Below, piece after piece: positions 1 to 15,683 of a stretch of DNA of 64,000 bases. Below the pieces are notes generated by a model. The model made no database searches, was not told where the DNA came from, and was given only the letters and a program-made list of their open reading frames with translations. Position 1 is the first letter of the stretch. Each line of letters starts with the position of its first letter. The DNA is from Oryzias latipes. Its lineage: Eukaryota; Chordata; Actinopteri; Beloniformes; Adrianichthyidae. The stretch covers positions 14,993,756-15,057,755 of the forward strand of contig NC_019880.2 of NCBI RefSeq assembly GCF_002234675.1, in the 5' to 3' direction. The translations under genes and the position numbers were made by a program.

Positions 1-70
1 AATTACTTTTGAAAGGTTAAGTGAGTTACAACGGAGGCAATTGCCATAGCAACCCTCTACCAGTAGTCGT

Positions 71-2167
71 TCAATATCTTCCATATGGATGTTCTCTATA
101 GGATCCCTTAGACTGCCGCGATGGGGGAGCTTTGCCTCCAGCACCGGAGCCCGACCACGAGTTGTCCCAATCATCTTGAGCTATGAAAAAGGAGCAAAAG
201 TGTTGTTGTTTTTCTTTAAACTTAACATAGAGACAGTTTGATGAATTAGGAACTTACCATAGGAGTCGTATCCTGTGTCCTGTGCTTCACCATGCCCATA
301 GTCATAATACTCAGTATCTCTGAGAAAATAGTAAAGCAATTACAAAATTTTCAGCGGCTAAAAAACAATCCTATGAGTTGTTGAACTTACGCAGGGGCCG
401 CCTGCTGACTGTAATAACTGTCATATCCCTCATAAGAAGGTTCTGCGTAACCCTCTTCATATGAAGGCTGGAAAGAGGAAAACAGAAGTCAACAATCTTT
501 CAACTCGTTGGGAAGCAAAAAAGTAAATAAAAACACTCACATATTCATCATAAGCATCTGGTTTAGCTTGTGATCCTGAAGGACCACCCTGATGTTGCTG
601 GTGAGACATGCCGGCAGATGGGAGCATCCTGGCAGCGCCTGCAGCAGGTGGTCTAGAGCGTGCAGAATTGCCTCCTCGAGTAGGAGCAGAAGGAAGGCCC
701 CCCCTGCCTGTTGGTGCTCCTCTAGGTGCACTGCCACGCCCAAGTCCTCCACGGGGCGCTCCACCACGCACAGCCCCTCTAAGACCCCCACGTGGCATTC
801 CCCGACCCCTAAGAGTTCAGCGTTTGTGAAACGGCAAAACACGACAGACTTCAGTGAGGGAGATAATAAAGCTGGACCTACCTAGGTCCTCCGGCACCTG
901 GTGGACCACCCCGGCCCCTGCCAAGACCACGCCCCCTGCCTGAGACATCCTGGGATCCATTCAGGAAGTGAGGATCCATGTATGGCTCGTGCTCACCAGG
1001 TTCCTGCAAAACCACAAGGAGGAAGAATATTAATTGTTGCTCGTACATTGAACAGAAATAAGACTTTAGTCCTTCAGTTCTTACTGGAATCAGGAACTTT
1101 TTCACTTCGTCCATGGCGTGAGCCATACGCATGTAGGCTTCAGGTATGGGTGCTGTAACTTCAATGAAAACATGGAGCTCCATGGCAAGGTGAGCATATT
1201 TTGCCTCTCCACCTTTCCTAAGTTCCTCCTCCTGAGAGATAGATATGAAAAATTAATTTAAAAAAAACAAACAACATTTGTGAACAAAACAAATTATACA
1301 CATTTTTATTTTCAACCTACCTTATTTTTGTCCCTCATAGAACCTTTGCCAAGAACAGAAATCTTTGCCCCGGTCTCCTCCTGAAGCCTTTTGATTGTGC
1401 TGCCCTGGGGCCCCAAAAGCTTCCCAACAAAGTTGACCTAAAAGATGAGAACAGAAAAGCCAAAATGTAAATCTATCCTTAAAAAAAATCTAAAGGCCAA
1501 TAAAGATGCGTGGATTGAAATTGCTTTGAAGTCTCTTACCCTGGGATACTGCTTGATGGGAATGAGCACGCGCTCCTTCAGCTTCAGACTCTTGGTTGCA
1601 AAAAGGTCCAGATAGGTCTCCTTTTCTGGCTCCTTCTTGGTTTCACCTTTCTGGATCCGCTCAATTTCTGAAAAAAAAAAACGTAGGTTTTGTGTGTTTT
1701 TGTAGCCGTTTTGATGCAGCTACTTCTTTAATTTGCTATCATGTGTTTGGTTAATTATTATCCACAAACCTTCACATGTTTTGGATGCAGTTTGAATAAA
1801 TTGCTAAGTAAAAACATTTAAAAAGTATATTCATATTGCAGCAAGACTTTTGTTCAATAGACCTCGTTTTAATGTATTCATTTAAACACAAATGCTTTAA
1901 TTCATTAAGAAATTACCCTCTAACAGGTACAATTGGGCAGTAGAACGGGTTTAACCCACAGCACCAACAACCACGTGTTTACTGCGCCATTGTTCTGGCC
2001 TGTTGCGAGGGAAAAAGTAGGCCTCACGCAGGCAGACCCGCCAATGCCTCCTTCGTGGAGGTTTTCATAACGTTACCTGCCGCGAGGAGCTTCATTGCGT
2101 GCGTGAAAGAAGAATCCAAGCTGTCCTTCTCGGCTAGGAGCTCCGGGAGATACTTCGTGTCTTCCAT
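71..2167 (-). CDS. khdrbs1: KHDRBS1 (Sam68)-like STAR RNA-binding protein, 9 coding exons, 373 aa
   Basis: Exons on the minus strand: 2077-2167, 1540-1667, 1321-1437, 1085-1231, 882-1003, 541-808, 391-467, 258-319, 71-180. All junctions are GT-AG and the frame stays open to TGA at 71-73. An N-terminal QUA1 segment ([20 protein letters not shown]) is followed by a maxi-KH domain (about residues 55-160) with GPQG as the GxxG loop, then an RG-rich region, a YG-rich region and the C-terminal REHPYGRY of Sam68/SLM proteins, which in the family serves nuclear import. STAR proteins bind U/A-rich RNA as dimers and control splicing. The start is firm: an in-frame TAG lies 33 nt upstream. The long Pro/RG N-terminus of mammalian Sam68 is therefore absent, as in SLM1/2. 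[13 protein letters not shown] and the tail fit KHDRBS1; the b paralogue (khdrbs1b) is likely but unproven. The 3' UTR runs off the window. Confidence 0.88.
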
Positions 2168-2480
2168 TTTGATTTCTTTCTTCTGAGCAGAGCTCGACTA
2201 TGGCGGCCACGGAGTCGGTCTTTGGAGCAGTAATATTAACGGGTAAACGAAGAGACGTCGCTCGCTCACTTTTTCAATAGAAAGTACTAAAAAACAACAC
2301 CAAAGTGGGGCAAAAACCAGCACAAAATGGAGGTAAAATCGTCCGTCCGGCCGGCAAGTCTCCTGGCTGCTCTCTCCGTACTCCTCGGCAGACAAAAGAA
2401 GGATGGCGCAGCTGCATTTGTGTGGAGCAATAGGCGATGACGTCACTGCCGAGTCTCCCTCCTCCCCCCGGGTCATTAAG
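2168..2480 (-). promoter_or_regulatory. khdrbs1 promoter / 5' UTR region with CRE and YY1-like sites
   Basis: GC-richer, CpG-containing sequence directly upstream of the khdrbs1 start codon. A full palindromic CRE (TGACGTCA) lies at 2438-2445 and an ATGGCGGC YY1-type motif at 2200-2207, about 35 bp above the start codon. No TATA box is obvious. This resembles a housekeeping CpG promoter; the transcription start cannot be placed from sequence alone. Confidence 0.5.
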
Positions 2481-3769
2481 TCGGTTACTTTATTAATCCC
2501 ACAACCAATCCAAAAAATACTGAACAGATTACATAAAAACCTGTTTCATAGGATATTTTAAATCAAGACAATCGGTTTTGCATGGATTTACAAACGTTTA
2601 AGCGCCAATAACGTTCAAACAGTAATCAAGCATTTTATGAAGCAGTGAAAGTGCTGCACCATATGCAAGCACCCGTTTGTTCCACCATCTGATTGCAGGG
2701 AATGGTGGGTTTCTGTAACACAAGCAGGTTATTAAAAGATAAGCAAAATGGCACCAAGACCTTAAAATCAATCGTCCGCTGTCTAACAATTTGACATTTA
2801 TTTGTAGTAGCTGCCTTGAGCAACTATAAACCCTCCACAGACCAATGGACTCCACTGGAGCAATTAGGGTCAAAAGCCAAGCATTAGGGCCACCACAGTG
2901 GTATAATGAGGGTATGAGGGTAAACACTGCTGTTCCACCCACATTGGATCCTGCTGGCCTCAGGACCAACAATCCTGAAGTTGAAGTTAAAGCCTCCATC
3001 ATCATAACTGCATAAACAGGATATGATGTGGCGATGACAGTTCACCTTAGTAATACCCCCCCCCCCCCCCCCCCCATCAACAATCTTTAAGAGAATAGTC
3101 TCCTCAATAGAATCACACAGGTTCCGTCATTAGTGGAGGTAGATGGATGGATGTAGGTTCCTAGGGTCCACCACCTCACAGCGTGGACCACGCTCTCCAA
3201 ACACACAGCTTTTTCCCCCAAGCTGTTGGTTTGATGAACTCTTGACCAATCACAGAATGTGAAAACACACAGAGAACTTTTAAACCAGTTTAGATTTGAA
3301 CATTTTTTGACTTGTTTTTGTTTATTTTGTCCTTGTACATGACAGCATAAGTCAACAAAGTGAAATTTCTTGCATGCACACAACTTGTCCAATAAAGCTA
3401 ATTAAGATCTTTGTTGTATTTTTTGTTCCATTTTTCCTCTTAACCCTTCGATGCAAATATGAAAACCACTTCGGCGCCAAAATAACCTTAATTTTGCTTT
3501 TACTTGACAGCAAAAATAAGTGATTTTTTTTAATAGCTGGAAATAAAGTCAGGTGTAAAGGGGTTAGAGTACATGTCGAAAATAAGATATAATCATAAGA
3601 TTTTTAAAAAGGATCAGCATTGGTCAATGTGTGTAAAAATCTATTTATCTTCCCCTAAAGTTTGAATCAGAATGACCCAGCAGTCCAGTTTTCAATGAAA
3701 AGCTACCAGCTCATGTCTACATCTAACTCTTGTACCTCGAATAAGAATGAGCACTCAATGTTGACAAGT
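2481..3769. other. Intergenic stretch between khdrbs1 promoter and zbtb8os 3' end
   Basis: About 1.3 kb with no credible gene. Open frames here lack splice context and recognisable protein features. It contains a 20-bp C-tract (3056-3075) and AT-rich sequence. Nothing else recognised. Confidence 0.6.
3056..3075. repeat. Poly-C tract, 20 bp
   Basis: Uninterrupted run of 20 C residues. Such runs are length-unstable and error-prone in assembly. Confidence 0.95.
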
Positions 3770-3775
3770 TTTATT
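3770..3775 (-). terminator. Poly(A) signal AATAAA for zbtb8os
   Basis: TTTATT on the plus strand reads AATAAA on the minus strand, 100 nt beyond the zbtb8os stop codon. Confidence 0.6.
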
Positions 3776-3874
3776 TTGAAGCCTCAGCAAACATTAATCA
3801 AATAAAAGCATTTGTTGATTTGTAGATTGATGAAGAAGTTGGAACTCGGGAGTGTTTTCTGCCCCCAAAGGGGT

Positions 3875-6647
3875 TTAGATGTCAATGATGGTGAATATTT
3901 CTGGTTTTTCCTTATCATGAATCTGCATGGCAGAGTATGTGATGGCTTTGACCTCAGTCCCCTGAGGACATAAGAGGACAAGTTAAAGATGCTGTAGAAA
4001 TTTTACACATGGCTCATTTTATTTCTGACCCACCTGAGGATGCTTTGATATGGAGAATTCCTCTCCCCACCTATGCAAAACAAAAATGGTGTGGAGAAAG
4101 CTTCAACAGCTTGCAAAATCCCATCAACCAGTAGAACTTTTTGGAAAACTTAACTAAACTAGTGCATTGAAAAAATGGTTTCTGAAGTTTTGGTATTTAT
4201 GAAGTTGATCAAATGAGCCCAATCCTACCCGATGGAGCGAATCTTATAATGCATTCTGTCTATGTGCAAAACCTTTATCTCCTGATGAACAGAGAAAAAA
4301 ACAACAACAATAAGCTTATAACATGAAAATGTAATGACAAAAACAATATTACTCCACAAACAAATAAGATACTCACCCTGGGTACAAAGAAGAGATCTGC
4401 ACTAAATTTGTATAACCAATCATCTAGGAAATGGAAGAGAAGAGACTCCATATCTTCACCTTGTGAAAGGAAGCAAGTACATATGCTATTAGTTTTATGT
4501 TTTCAGTAAACATAGATCCACAACAAAAATGTAAATGTATTAATTATCAAAAATATTTAGCAAGTCTAGCTCTTTAAGGGGTTTCAGTGTGGTTGAGACA
4601 GGCCAACAAAAGCATTTTCCAAGATTTACTATAAAAATGTTTCTCAAAGACATTACACTACACTTAAACCTTGAGCTCCATTATGTGTTGGCCAACAGTC
4701 CTTTAAAAAGCAAATGATTGTCTCAAACTTTTTGTAGATAATCCCATCAAGTACACGTTTGCTGCTTTGAGTTAAAGCAACTCTTTCCATCAGTAAATGT
4801 GACAATGAGCCTGCCCCTGAAAACAACTGAGGATTCATTTTACTCATATGTACCCATCAGTCATCATTTGAATAGTAATTTCAACTTAATGGGTTTGTGA
4901 TTTTTAGTGAAAAGAGAAAGGAGAGACACTACAAGAAATTAAAGCAATTAAAAACATCTAACAATAAGTCTTTTTATCCTGCAACCTGAGGCTCCCTCAA
5001 CTGTGGCTTCTAAGAAAAATGCAAGCAATTCTAAAAAATATTAAATTGGTCAATTTATTCTAATATATGCTGCACAATAGCAGTTGTAACTAATAGAAAA
5101 TGCAATGTTTGACTCGGTTTTCTTGCATTGTTACATTGAGTAAATCGGATGCAGTAAGGGGATCTTCTTGGACACAGGATGTACTTTATTTTGAAAGGAA
5201 CTTGTTTGTGCAACTGTCAAAAGCAAAGATGTTGAAATTGTTACTTATAGAAACTATAACACTTTTATAATGTAACTATTGTAAATATTCTTTAAAAAAT
5301 TGAGTTCATATTTGAATGGCTGGATGGCCACCTAAACCTAAAAAAACGTGGGAACGTCTCGGGTTCCCCCCAGAGGAGCTGGAGGAAGTGGCCAGGGTGA
5401 GGGAAGTCTGGGCATCTTTGCTGAGACTGCTGCCCCCGCGACCCAGCCCCGGATGAGCGAAGGGACGGAGGATGGATGGGTAGATGGAGGTTAAGTAGGA
5501 CTCAGTGGCTCTAGCTGTGTTTTATTCAGTAAGAAACTGGACCAAATAACTCTTTCGGTGTTAAAGGTTGCAGACCCCTGGCCTAAGAGAACAAAGACTA
5601 AGAATGCCTTTTTACTAAAGCAGAGGGTGACGAGGACAATCCATGATGGATCACAGTTTCCGTTCCATCCTCCTCTCACCCACCAGCATCACAGACTCTA
5701 CAAGACATCCCAGAATGAAGACGGATCTCCGCACCGGTTTGTCAATCCTCTTCCTGTTTCTGTCAGTGTATCTTCCCGCAACACACTCCACAGAAGAGGA
5801 CAGACACAACAACACTATCATAAAAAGTCTTTACCGGGACTGAAAACTCCAAAGGACCCTAGACTCCTTAGCAAGTGCCGTGGAGTCGACCCTGACCCCC
5901 GTTGTACAGGACACCTGTGTTAGTTGACCAGTCCAGTCTGTCATTGACAGCCTTTTAGCAATTTATTTAATGTAAATAAAAAGCAGCAATGTCCTCAAAA
6001 TGTTCAAAATGGACACTAAGAACACTTGAGAAGAGTATATATAGTGTGAAGAATTACATCTTTTTCACACAATATCACATATATAGAGAGAGAGCTTCTA
6101 TGAGCTTCTATTCTTCTTCTATAAATTAAATAGAATGACATGAATGACTGAGGTGCTCCCCTTCGTCATACTTTATTTTGAGCGGATAACTATTTTCTGC
6201 GTCTTTTTCTCACCTTCTGACTCCACTTCAACGGTATCCAGAGGCTCTACGGTCTCTGTGTCGGTCATGTAGCCGAACATGCCCATGGCACACTGCTCGA
6301 AAGCTTCTTCCAAGGAGTCTCCCCAAGAGTGAATTCTTGGAATAAAAAAATATAAAAACAATAGCACTAACTAAACACAGATCAATAGCAGCCCCCGCAT
6401 TTCAAATACAACATACTCACTGTACATCTGCTGTATGGTCCAGGTCTACAATATTTAAAAAGAGTTTGTTATCATTATTTTTTTCACATCATGTCATTTG
6501 TCAGTTTTCATTCAGCTATAAACAAGCTACGCTAACAACATTTATTTTCCTTTCTTGAGACCTACATTCATATTTTTTGTTGATCGGAGGATACTTTGAC
6601 TTGACAGCTTTCTGTTCGTTTGTCAGGTCTAGCTCACGGTCGTCCAT
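3875..6647 (-). CDS. zbtb8os: Archease, tRNA-splicing ligase activator (ZBTB8OS), 7 exons, 162 aa
   Basis: Exons: 6566-6647, 6421-6445 (25-nt microexon), 6214-6335, 4377-4459, 4229-4281, 4034-4070, 3875-3961; 489 nt including TAA, all GT-AG, phases consistent. The protein reads MDDRELDLTNEQKAVKSKYP, then YLDHTADVQ (residues 28-36, the conserved archease motif with Asp30 and Asp34), WGDSLEEAFEQCAMGMFGYM, LLFHFLDDWLYKFSAD and the C-terminal TIIDI. Human archease is 167 aa and closely similar. Archease supports the guanylylation cycle of the RtcB ligase in tRNA and XBP1 splicing. It lies head to head with rbbp4, as in mammals. Intron 3 (1.75 kb) holds a LINE 3' fragment. Confidence 0.93.
5349..5485 (+). 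mobile_element. LINE 3'-end fragment (ORF2 C-terminus)
   Basis: Inside zbtb8os intron 3. The plus strand encodes EELEEVAR and VWASLLRLLPPRPSPG followed by a stop, then a GGAT-rich tail. This is the familiar 3' end of an abundant teleost non-LTR retrotransposon (consensus recalled from memory: REVWASLL..LLPPRPDPG). The copy is truncated at its 5' side. Confidence 0.7.
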
Positions 6648-7283
6648 TGCAGTTCGAAGTGCGTCAAGTATAAAAAAAAAACTATCCGTCATTTAGAATC
6701 ATGTCGGAACAGGAAATGCATGCTGCGTTCACGGAACACGAAAATGGGAATCTGTAACTCATTTCTTGCAAATTGCAAGGAAAACATGTGTCGCAATATA
6801 CGAGTTTTTATCATATGCCACTGACTTGTAGATGTTACTGTGACAGAACTAAAACATAACAGGTATTCCAATTTGTGAAAGACACTTTGAAATATATCGT
6901 GACAAGAATAATACATTACTACCTCCAACATTACTTTAACCCCATCAACGTAAATAAAGATAATTATTTTGAACATTTACGCGAGTGAACTACTAAGGAT
7001 CAAAGCTACGTCTGTTAGGAGCGTTCTTGCATGTTTCTAAAGATAAATATCCTATTTCCGAGTTTCAGTGGTACATGAATGCACCAAAACGTATGAGTTC
7101 AAGACTGGAAGCCCCGGAAGTTGCCTCTTTGCTGTAATAACTTCCTGTCGGGTTTTCTCGATGGTGATTGGTCAGCCTCCCTTCCACGGAGTTGGCGCCA
7201 TTGAAAGGCTGCGTGCTGTCTTTTGAGTGCTGTCCCATAAAATACTTATTTTCTACCAATACTAGCCATTTTACCGTTGCACG
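6648..7283. promoter_or_regulatory. Head-to-head (bidirectional) promoter of zbtb8os and rbbp4
   Basis: Only 636 bp separate the two divergent start codons. The rbbp4-proximal part has an ETS core CCGGAAGT (7114-7121), a second ETS core in opposite orientation (ACTTCCTGT, 7140-7148), an inverted CCAAT box (ATTGG, 7167-7171) and an E2F-like TTGGCGCCA (7192-7200). This is a typical TATA-less bidirectional promoter; the E2F and CCAAT pair suits a replication-linked gene such as rbbp4. Motifs are seen; regulation is inferred. Confidence 0.6.
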
Positions 7284-11259
<3,976 letters not shown>

Positions 11260-11700
11260 ATCCGGTCCCCAGAGCACCTGCGCTTCACCTGCTTTTGAAA
11301 AATGGATCAGTTACAAAGTTCTGGACGCCTAAAATCTTCATTTTATAATACTTTCCAGACAGCCGTGTTCTGTGATGTTGAAAACACCACCTGTCTTAGT
11401 CAGTTTTTCAGATCTGTTAGTCCTGTAAACTCTAAGCTGACTTGTATAAAACACCGTCACAGATGTGTCTGTCTCCATTCAGGTTTCTGTGCATAAACAT
11501 TTCTATGAAGGTCCATTTTTAAAGTGGCTGTACATACTATGGCTTTTCCTTTTAAATGCCTGCTGTTTGTGGTAGAACTTTTCCAAATCGTGGTGTTACT
11601 TCTGTGTATGTTGCTGCTTTTCCGTTTCCTCTATGCTCCATCTTTTGTCTTGTATTCCTAAGTATATTACTAATAAAAGTATTTACAGTAACACTGTACA
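11260..11700 (+). other. rbbp4 3' UTR with poly(A) signal
   Basis: AATAAA at 11672-11677, about 410 nt after the stop, is the best poly(A) signal. The UTR is otherwise featureless. Confidence 0.6.
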
Positions 11701-12251
11701 TATTTGGTATTGATGTTGTCTTTAAAGCTCCATTATTTTCCTGTAAAATCAGGACGGGAATGAGTTTCCCGTGAGGAAAAAACGCTCACGTGATTTAAAG
11801 TCAAAGGTTTAGGTCAAAAGGAAAAGTATTTTAGTTTTGTAAAGACATAATTCATCTATTCTAGAATCTAGATTGAACAGAGTGAATATTTGGTGATGAC
11901 AGCTATTTGCTCTGTTTTACGCAGTAAAATTGACATCTGTTGAAGTTTAAATACGTCTTAAGTTTACATCTTAGAAGTAAAAGCAGTTTTAGACATTTTC
12001 TTTAACACTGTAACAGTGACTTTTTCTTTTAACTATAAATCTGTAATGTCATAAAAGTAAATATCTTGTTTTCTGTGGTTTGCATATATTGGTGCAGTTC
12101 ATTTTATAATTGCAATAGCCTTTTTTTTGTTTAAAGGTTGTCACTGTTCTGAAGATTAGTTATGTCAAAACAATTTAAAGGTTTTTTTAAGTTTGGCTGT
12201 AAAAACAATTCTGATTTTGTTTTCTCCCCCTTAAATTAAATACCACATTTA

Positions 12252-13090
12252 AAGTAAGGGAGGAGAAAGGATTTGTCAGACACACATTTTGCAAGTTGTC
12301 CCGTTTCAAAGATGAGTTTGATCTGTAATGTTTATCATACACTTCAACTGTGAGAGACAAAATTTAAAAAAGGAATCCAGGAAATCCCATTGTTTAATTG
12401 TTAAAGAATTGAGTTTTAGAGCAGGGCAGAAAATAAGTATTTGATCAATAACTTCCTTTAGGTCTTCAGGAACTCTTTGCACTTTTGGTCCATTCTTTCA
12501 TGCAAAAGTGGTGATGTTTTGAGGCTGTTGCTGGAAAACGTTCAACTCCCTGCACAAGTTACTGGTCGGATTGAGATCCAGAGACTGTTGAAACCACTCC
12601 AAAACCTTGAAACTTTGCTCTTTTTTTACGTGGGCATTTGCAACAAAGCATAATTGTGTCATCCTCAATGGTTTGAAATCAGTGTTTCCACTGCCGGGCT
12701 TCTCAGTGGGTATGCTGGTCTTGAGATGTAACGCAGCATTCTTTCTCCTCCAAACATGGCGAGTTACTTTAATACCAAAGAGTTCCATCTGACCACATGG
12801 CATTCTCCCAGTCCTCCTCTGGATCATCCAGACGGTCTCTGGAGAACTTTAGATGGGCCTGAACATGTGTTGGCTTGAGCAGGGGGACATTTGGAGGACT
12901 AAAAGATTTGAATCCATGACGACATTGTATGTTACTATGGTAACCTATGTTACCGTGGTCCCAGCTCTCTTCCGGTCTTTGACCAGTTTCCTCGTGTACC
13001 TATGATTAACATTACAGACTTCGCTCGTGCTTCTAAGTGGGACAACTTGCAGAATTGATTGCTAAATTCCTTTTGCACGATATACACTAT
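12252..13090 (-). mobile_element. Degenerate, internally deleted Tc1/mariner-like transposon
   Basis: Terminal inverted repeats are visible: GCAAGTTGTCCC...CTGTAATGTTTATCATAC from 12291 matches the reverse complement of 12990-13050 (GCAAGTTGTCCC...CTGTAATGTTAATCATAG). Between them the minus strand holds the C-terminal part of a Tc1 transposase; EWFQQSLDLNP corresponds to the WPSQSPDLNP signature. The N-terminal DNA-binding region is missing and the frame is damaged, so it is a dead copy. Outer boundaries are approximate. Confidence 0.8.
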
Positions 13091-13644
13091 GCTACACATT
13101 TATTTGTGTTTTTTCTGGTTTACTAGAATAGTTTATGTTGTCTGTTCTCTATTGTTCAAGTTCTTTAGTTATAGCCTTGTCTGTCTTCTTAATCTTATGA
13201 CTATTTGTTCTGTAACAAATCCAATTTTTGTTGACAGAAGACCACAATAAACAGAATAAAGTATACCTAGTGTTTTATTTTCATTAACTATTGATATTCT
13301 CAACTAAATACTGGTCCATTGAGAGTGCAGTGCAACCTTTTTTTAATCAACACAAGTGTGTAAACAAAATAAATTATCGTTTTAAGTTGATTGAATGTAA
13401 TGCCTTGCATTTGATTTGGCTGCACTCAGTTTTTAGCTGGATGGTAAGCAAAATATTAGTGCAAATTGTTGTGTTAACTGCAGCAAATATACATACATTT
13501 AACACAAAATTACACTTGAAGATGCTGTTTTTAATTTAGGCTCAGGTTTATAGCTTCATTTGATATAATGCATCAATTGAACTCTGAGGATGTCTGGGAA
13601 TAACTTCTGGTAACTACTGGATCAAAAACTGTGACTGAACTATC

Positions 13645-13648
<4 letters not shown>

Positions 13649-13712
<64 letters not shown>
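13649..13712. repeat. (AT)n microsatellite, about 64 bp
   Basis: Uninterrupted AT dinucleotide run. Confidence 0.95.
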
Positions 13713-13717
<5 letters not shown>

Positions 13718-14574
13718 GACTTAAATGGACTTTTTTTAAATAAAACTTTTTTTCCTTAAGTCAAACATTCCACTAGAAAACTTTTTTCTCTTTATTATCC
13801 AAGAAAACAAAATTATCTGAAAATAATGTTAAAGTTTAAAAAAAACTGCAGACAGTTTTTATCCACATGCTTCAAATGTTTAACAGACCTCGAGCACAAT
13901 TTAAATGGATCATTTTATCTGCACGAGACAAAATGTGGCAGTAACGTGCCTTTATTTATATATATATTTTTTTTAAATGTCTTTTAAAAACTCATAGGAT
14001 GTGATTTTTTTTTCTATAATCTTTGTTTAACTGCAGAGGTGGCCTTTGTGGATATAAGCTGCAGTTAATCACGTTCATCAACATTACCTGATCAGATCAC
14101 AGCTTTGATTGAGGTCTATTGTTTGCTTTGCTTACTGCCTGTAGTTGGCTGTCTAAAGACAATCAAGATTCTCCATTCATTGCAAGAAAAGAGATTAAGC
14201 TCATCCTGTTGAGTAACAACTCATGTAAAAATGTATTTCAGACAGATTGAATTCAGTATTCTGGATAAGCACGAGGAGAGGAAAACTGAGATTATCATCT
14301 AGTGAGCAATCTCAGGAAATTTATTTAGAAGAGCTTTTAGTGCAATGAGAAGAAAACACAAATGTGTCTTACCCTTAGTGCTTGAGGGAAATTGAAATCT
14401 TGAAGAAAAGCAAAAACTTTCCCTTCAAAAACATTAAACATGTGTTGCAGAAATGGAAGCATCACCCAGCCTGCAAAGTTTGCATGATTCACAAAGAAGA
14501 CTTGTTTTAAGAGTTTTGCATACCATTCATCAACCTGAATGCAAGTAAGTTGCCACACATGGATGAAATTTCAA

Positions 14575-14860
14575 TTTCAATTTCAATATTAATTTATTTG
14601 TATAGCCCAATTTCACAACAACAGTCGTATCGATGTGCTTCATATCGGTCATTGAAAAAGTAAAACATAAAATCAAGAGGATCACGAATACATAGAATTC
14701 AATAGGAAAATACTAAAATGAACTAACTAAACAGACTAAACTAAACGGTCATCCCTGGCCTTAGACCCTCCTTGGCAGTTAGAAAAAACTCCTAAAAAAA
14801 TGGATTCTGGAAAAAATGAAGAAACCTCAGGGGTGCCCACATGAAGGAGGGAGTCACAAA
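14575..14860. repeat. Teleost interspersed repeat beginning TTTATTTGTATAGCCC
   Basis: After a short CAATTT direct repeat, the sequence ATTTATTTGTATAGCCCAATTTCAC and the following segment match a dispersed fish repeat type. A related start (TTTATTTGTATAGCACAATTC) occurs at 60307. Boundaries approximate; class unassigned. Confidence 0.5.
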
Positions 14861-15399
14861 GCCACAAAGAACCCAATATGTTTAAATCCATTCTGTCTTC
14901 ATAAAAGAAAATCAATTTGACAGAAAAAGCTTGAAAAAGGAAAAGCATATATGCTATAAAAGTTGTACAGTTATTTTTGTTTTTTTCTAGTGGGTTGTTT
15001 GTTGATTGATTGGCACATATGTGCACTATGGTTGCATTTAGTGGGCAGGAAATGCTATATTAATTGAAATAGAAATATGACAAACAGGGTTTTTCTTAAA
15101 TGTTTGACATGTTTTGATGTTTCGGAAATTGTGGTGCATTTGTAAAGTTTTTCTATTGCTTTTAATCGCTTCACAAACAAGCAAACAAACACACAAACAA
15201 ACAAACACTTTGAGTCAAATAAGCAGTTTTTTAAAGGGAAAAAAGTCGTCTTAGTCTGATTATCTATCATTCTTGAGTTTATTCTTCTTGCAGTTCCGTC
15301 TTTCCACCTCTAGATGTCCTCGCAACGTTAACAGCGGCCTCTTGCCTACCTGCGCGCATGTCCAACCTCCTCCAGGTGGGACTTGTAGGTCGGGTGAAG

Positions 15400-15683
15400 T
15401 TTTCCTTCAGTCCTCGCTTGTTTGATTTTGTTGAGTGGATCGCCTGAAGACAGTCAGCAGCTTGACAGCGCAGGAAACACTTTGACTAAACCGAAGTGAA
15501 CCAACCGGGACAAACAAACCCACTCGTTCCTTCACACACACACGAATTCTTTTGCGGAAATGCTTCACCTGAAGTTTCCCTTCGGACGCTGAAAAGTTTG
15601 GAGTCGCAGAGGAAGGAAGCAGCGAGGCGCTTCAAATGGGGAGTGGGTGAATCAGTCCAGCTGGATCTTTAATCTAACTTAAG
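15400..15683 (+). other. Candidate non-coding first exon / promoter of nhsl3
   Basis: Locally GC- and CpG-richer sequence ends in AACTTAAG followed by a good donor (GTAACT) at 15684. It sits on the same strand upstream of the first coding exon, whose acceptor is at 22363-22364. No open frame is required. This is a plausible 5' UTR exon; the start coordinate is a guess and transcript data would be needed. Confidence 0.3.

Larger units (their letters stand above)
11701..15290. other. Intergenic region between rbbp4 and nhsl3
   Basis: About 3.6 kb without a supported gene. It contains a Tc1-like fossil (12252-13090), an AT microsatellite (13649-13712), a TTTATTTGTATAGC-type interspersed repeat (14575-14860) and a CAAA-rich patch near 15175-15210. 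Confidence 0.6.

Noticed and set aside
2200-2245. Plus-strand exon-like stretch starting ATGGCGGCCACGGAG, ending before GTAAAC
   Set aside because: It overlaps the khdrbs1 promoter and YY1-type motif, and no downstream plus-strand exon or protein match follows.
2598-3392. Minus-strand open frames of 135 and 101 codons
   Set aside because: Composition, lack of splice context and lack of recognisable protein features point to chance frames in intergenic DNA.
5558-5923. 121-codon plus-strand frame in zbtb8os intron 3
   Set aside because: Two overlapping frames of similar length, no known motif and adjacency to a LINE fragment suggest repeat DNA rather than a nested gene.
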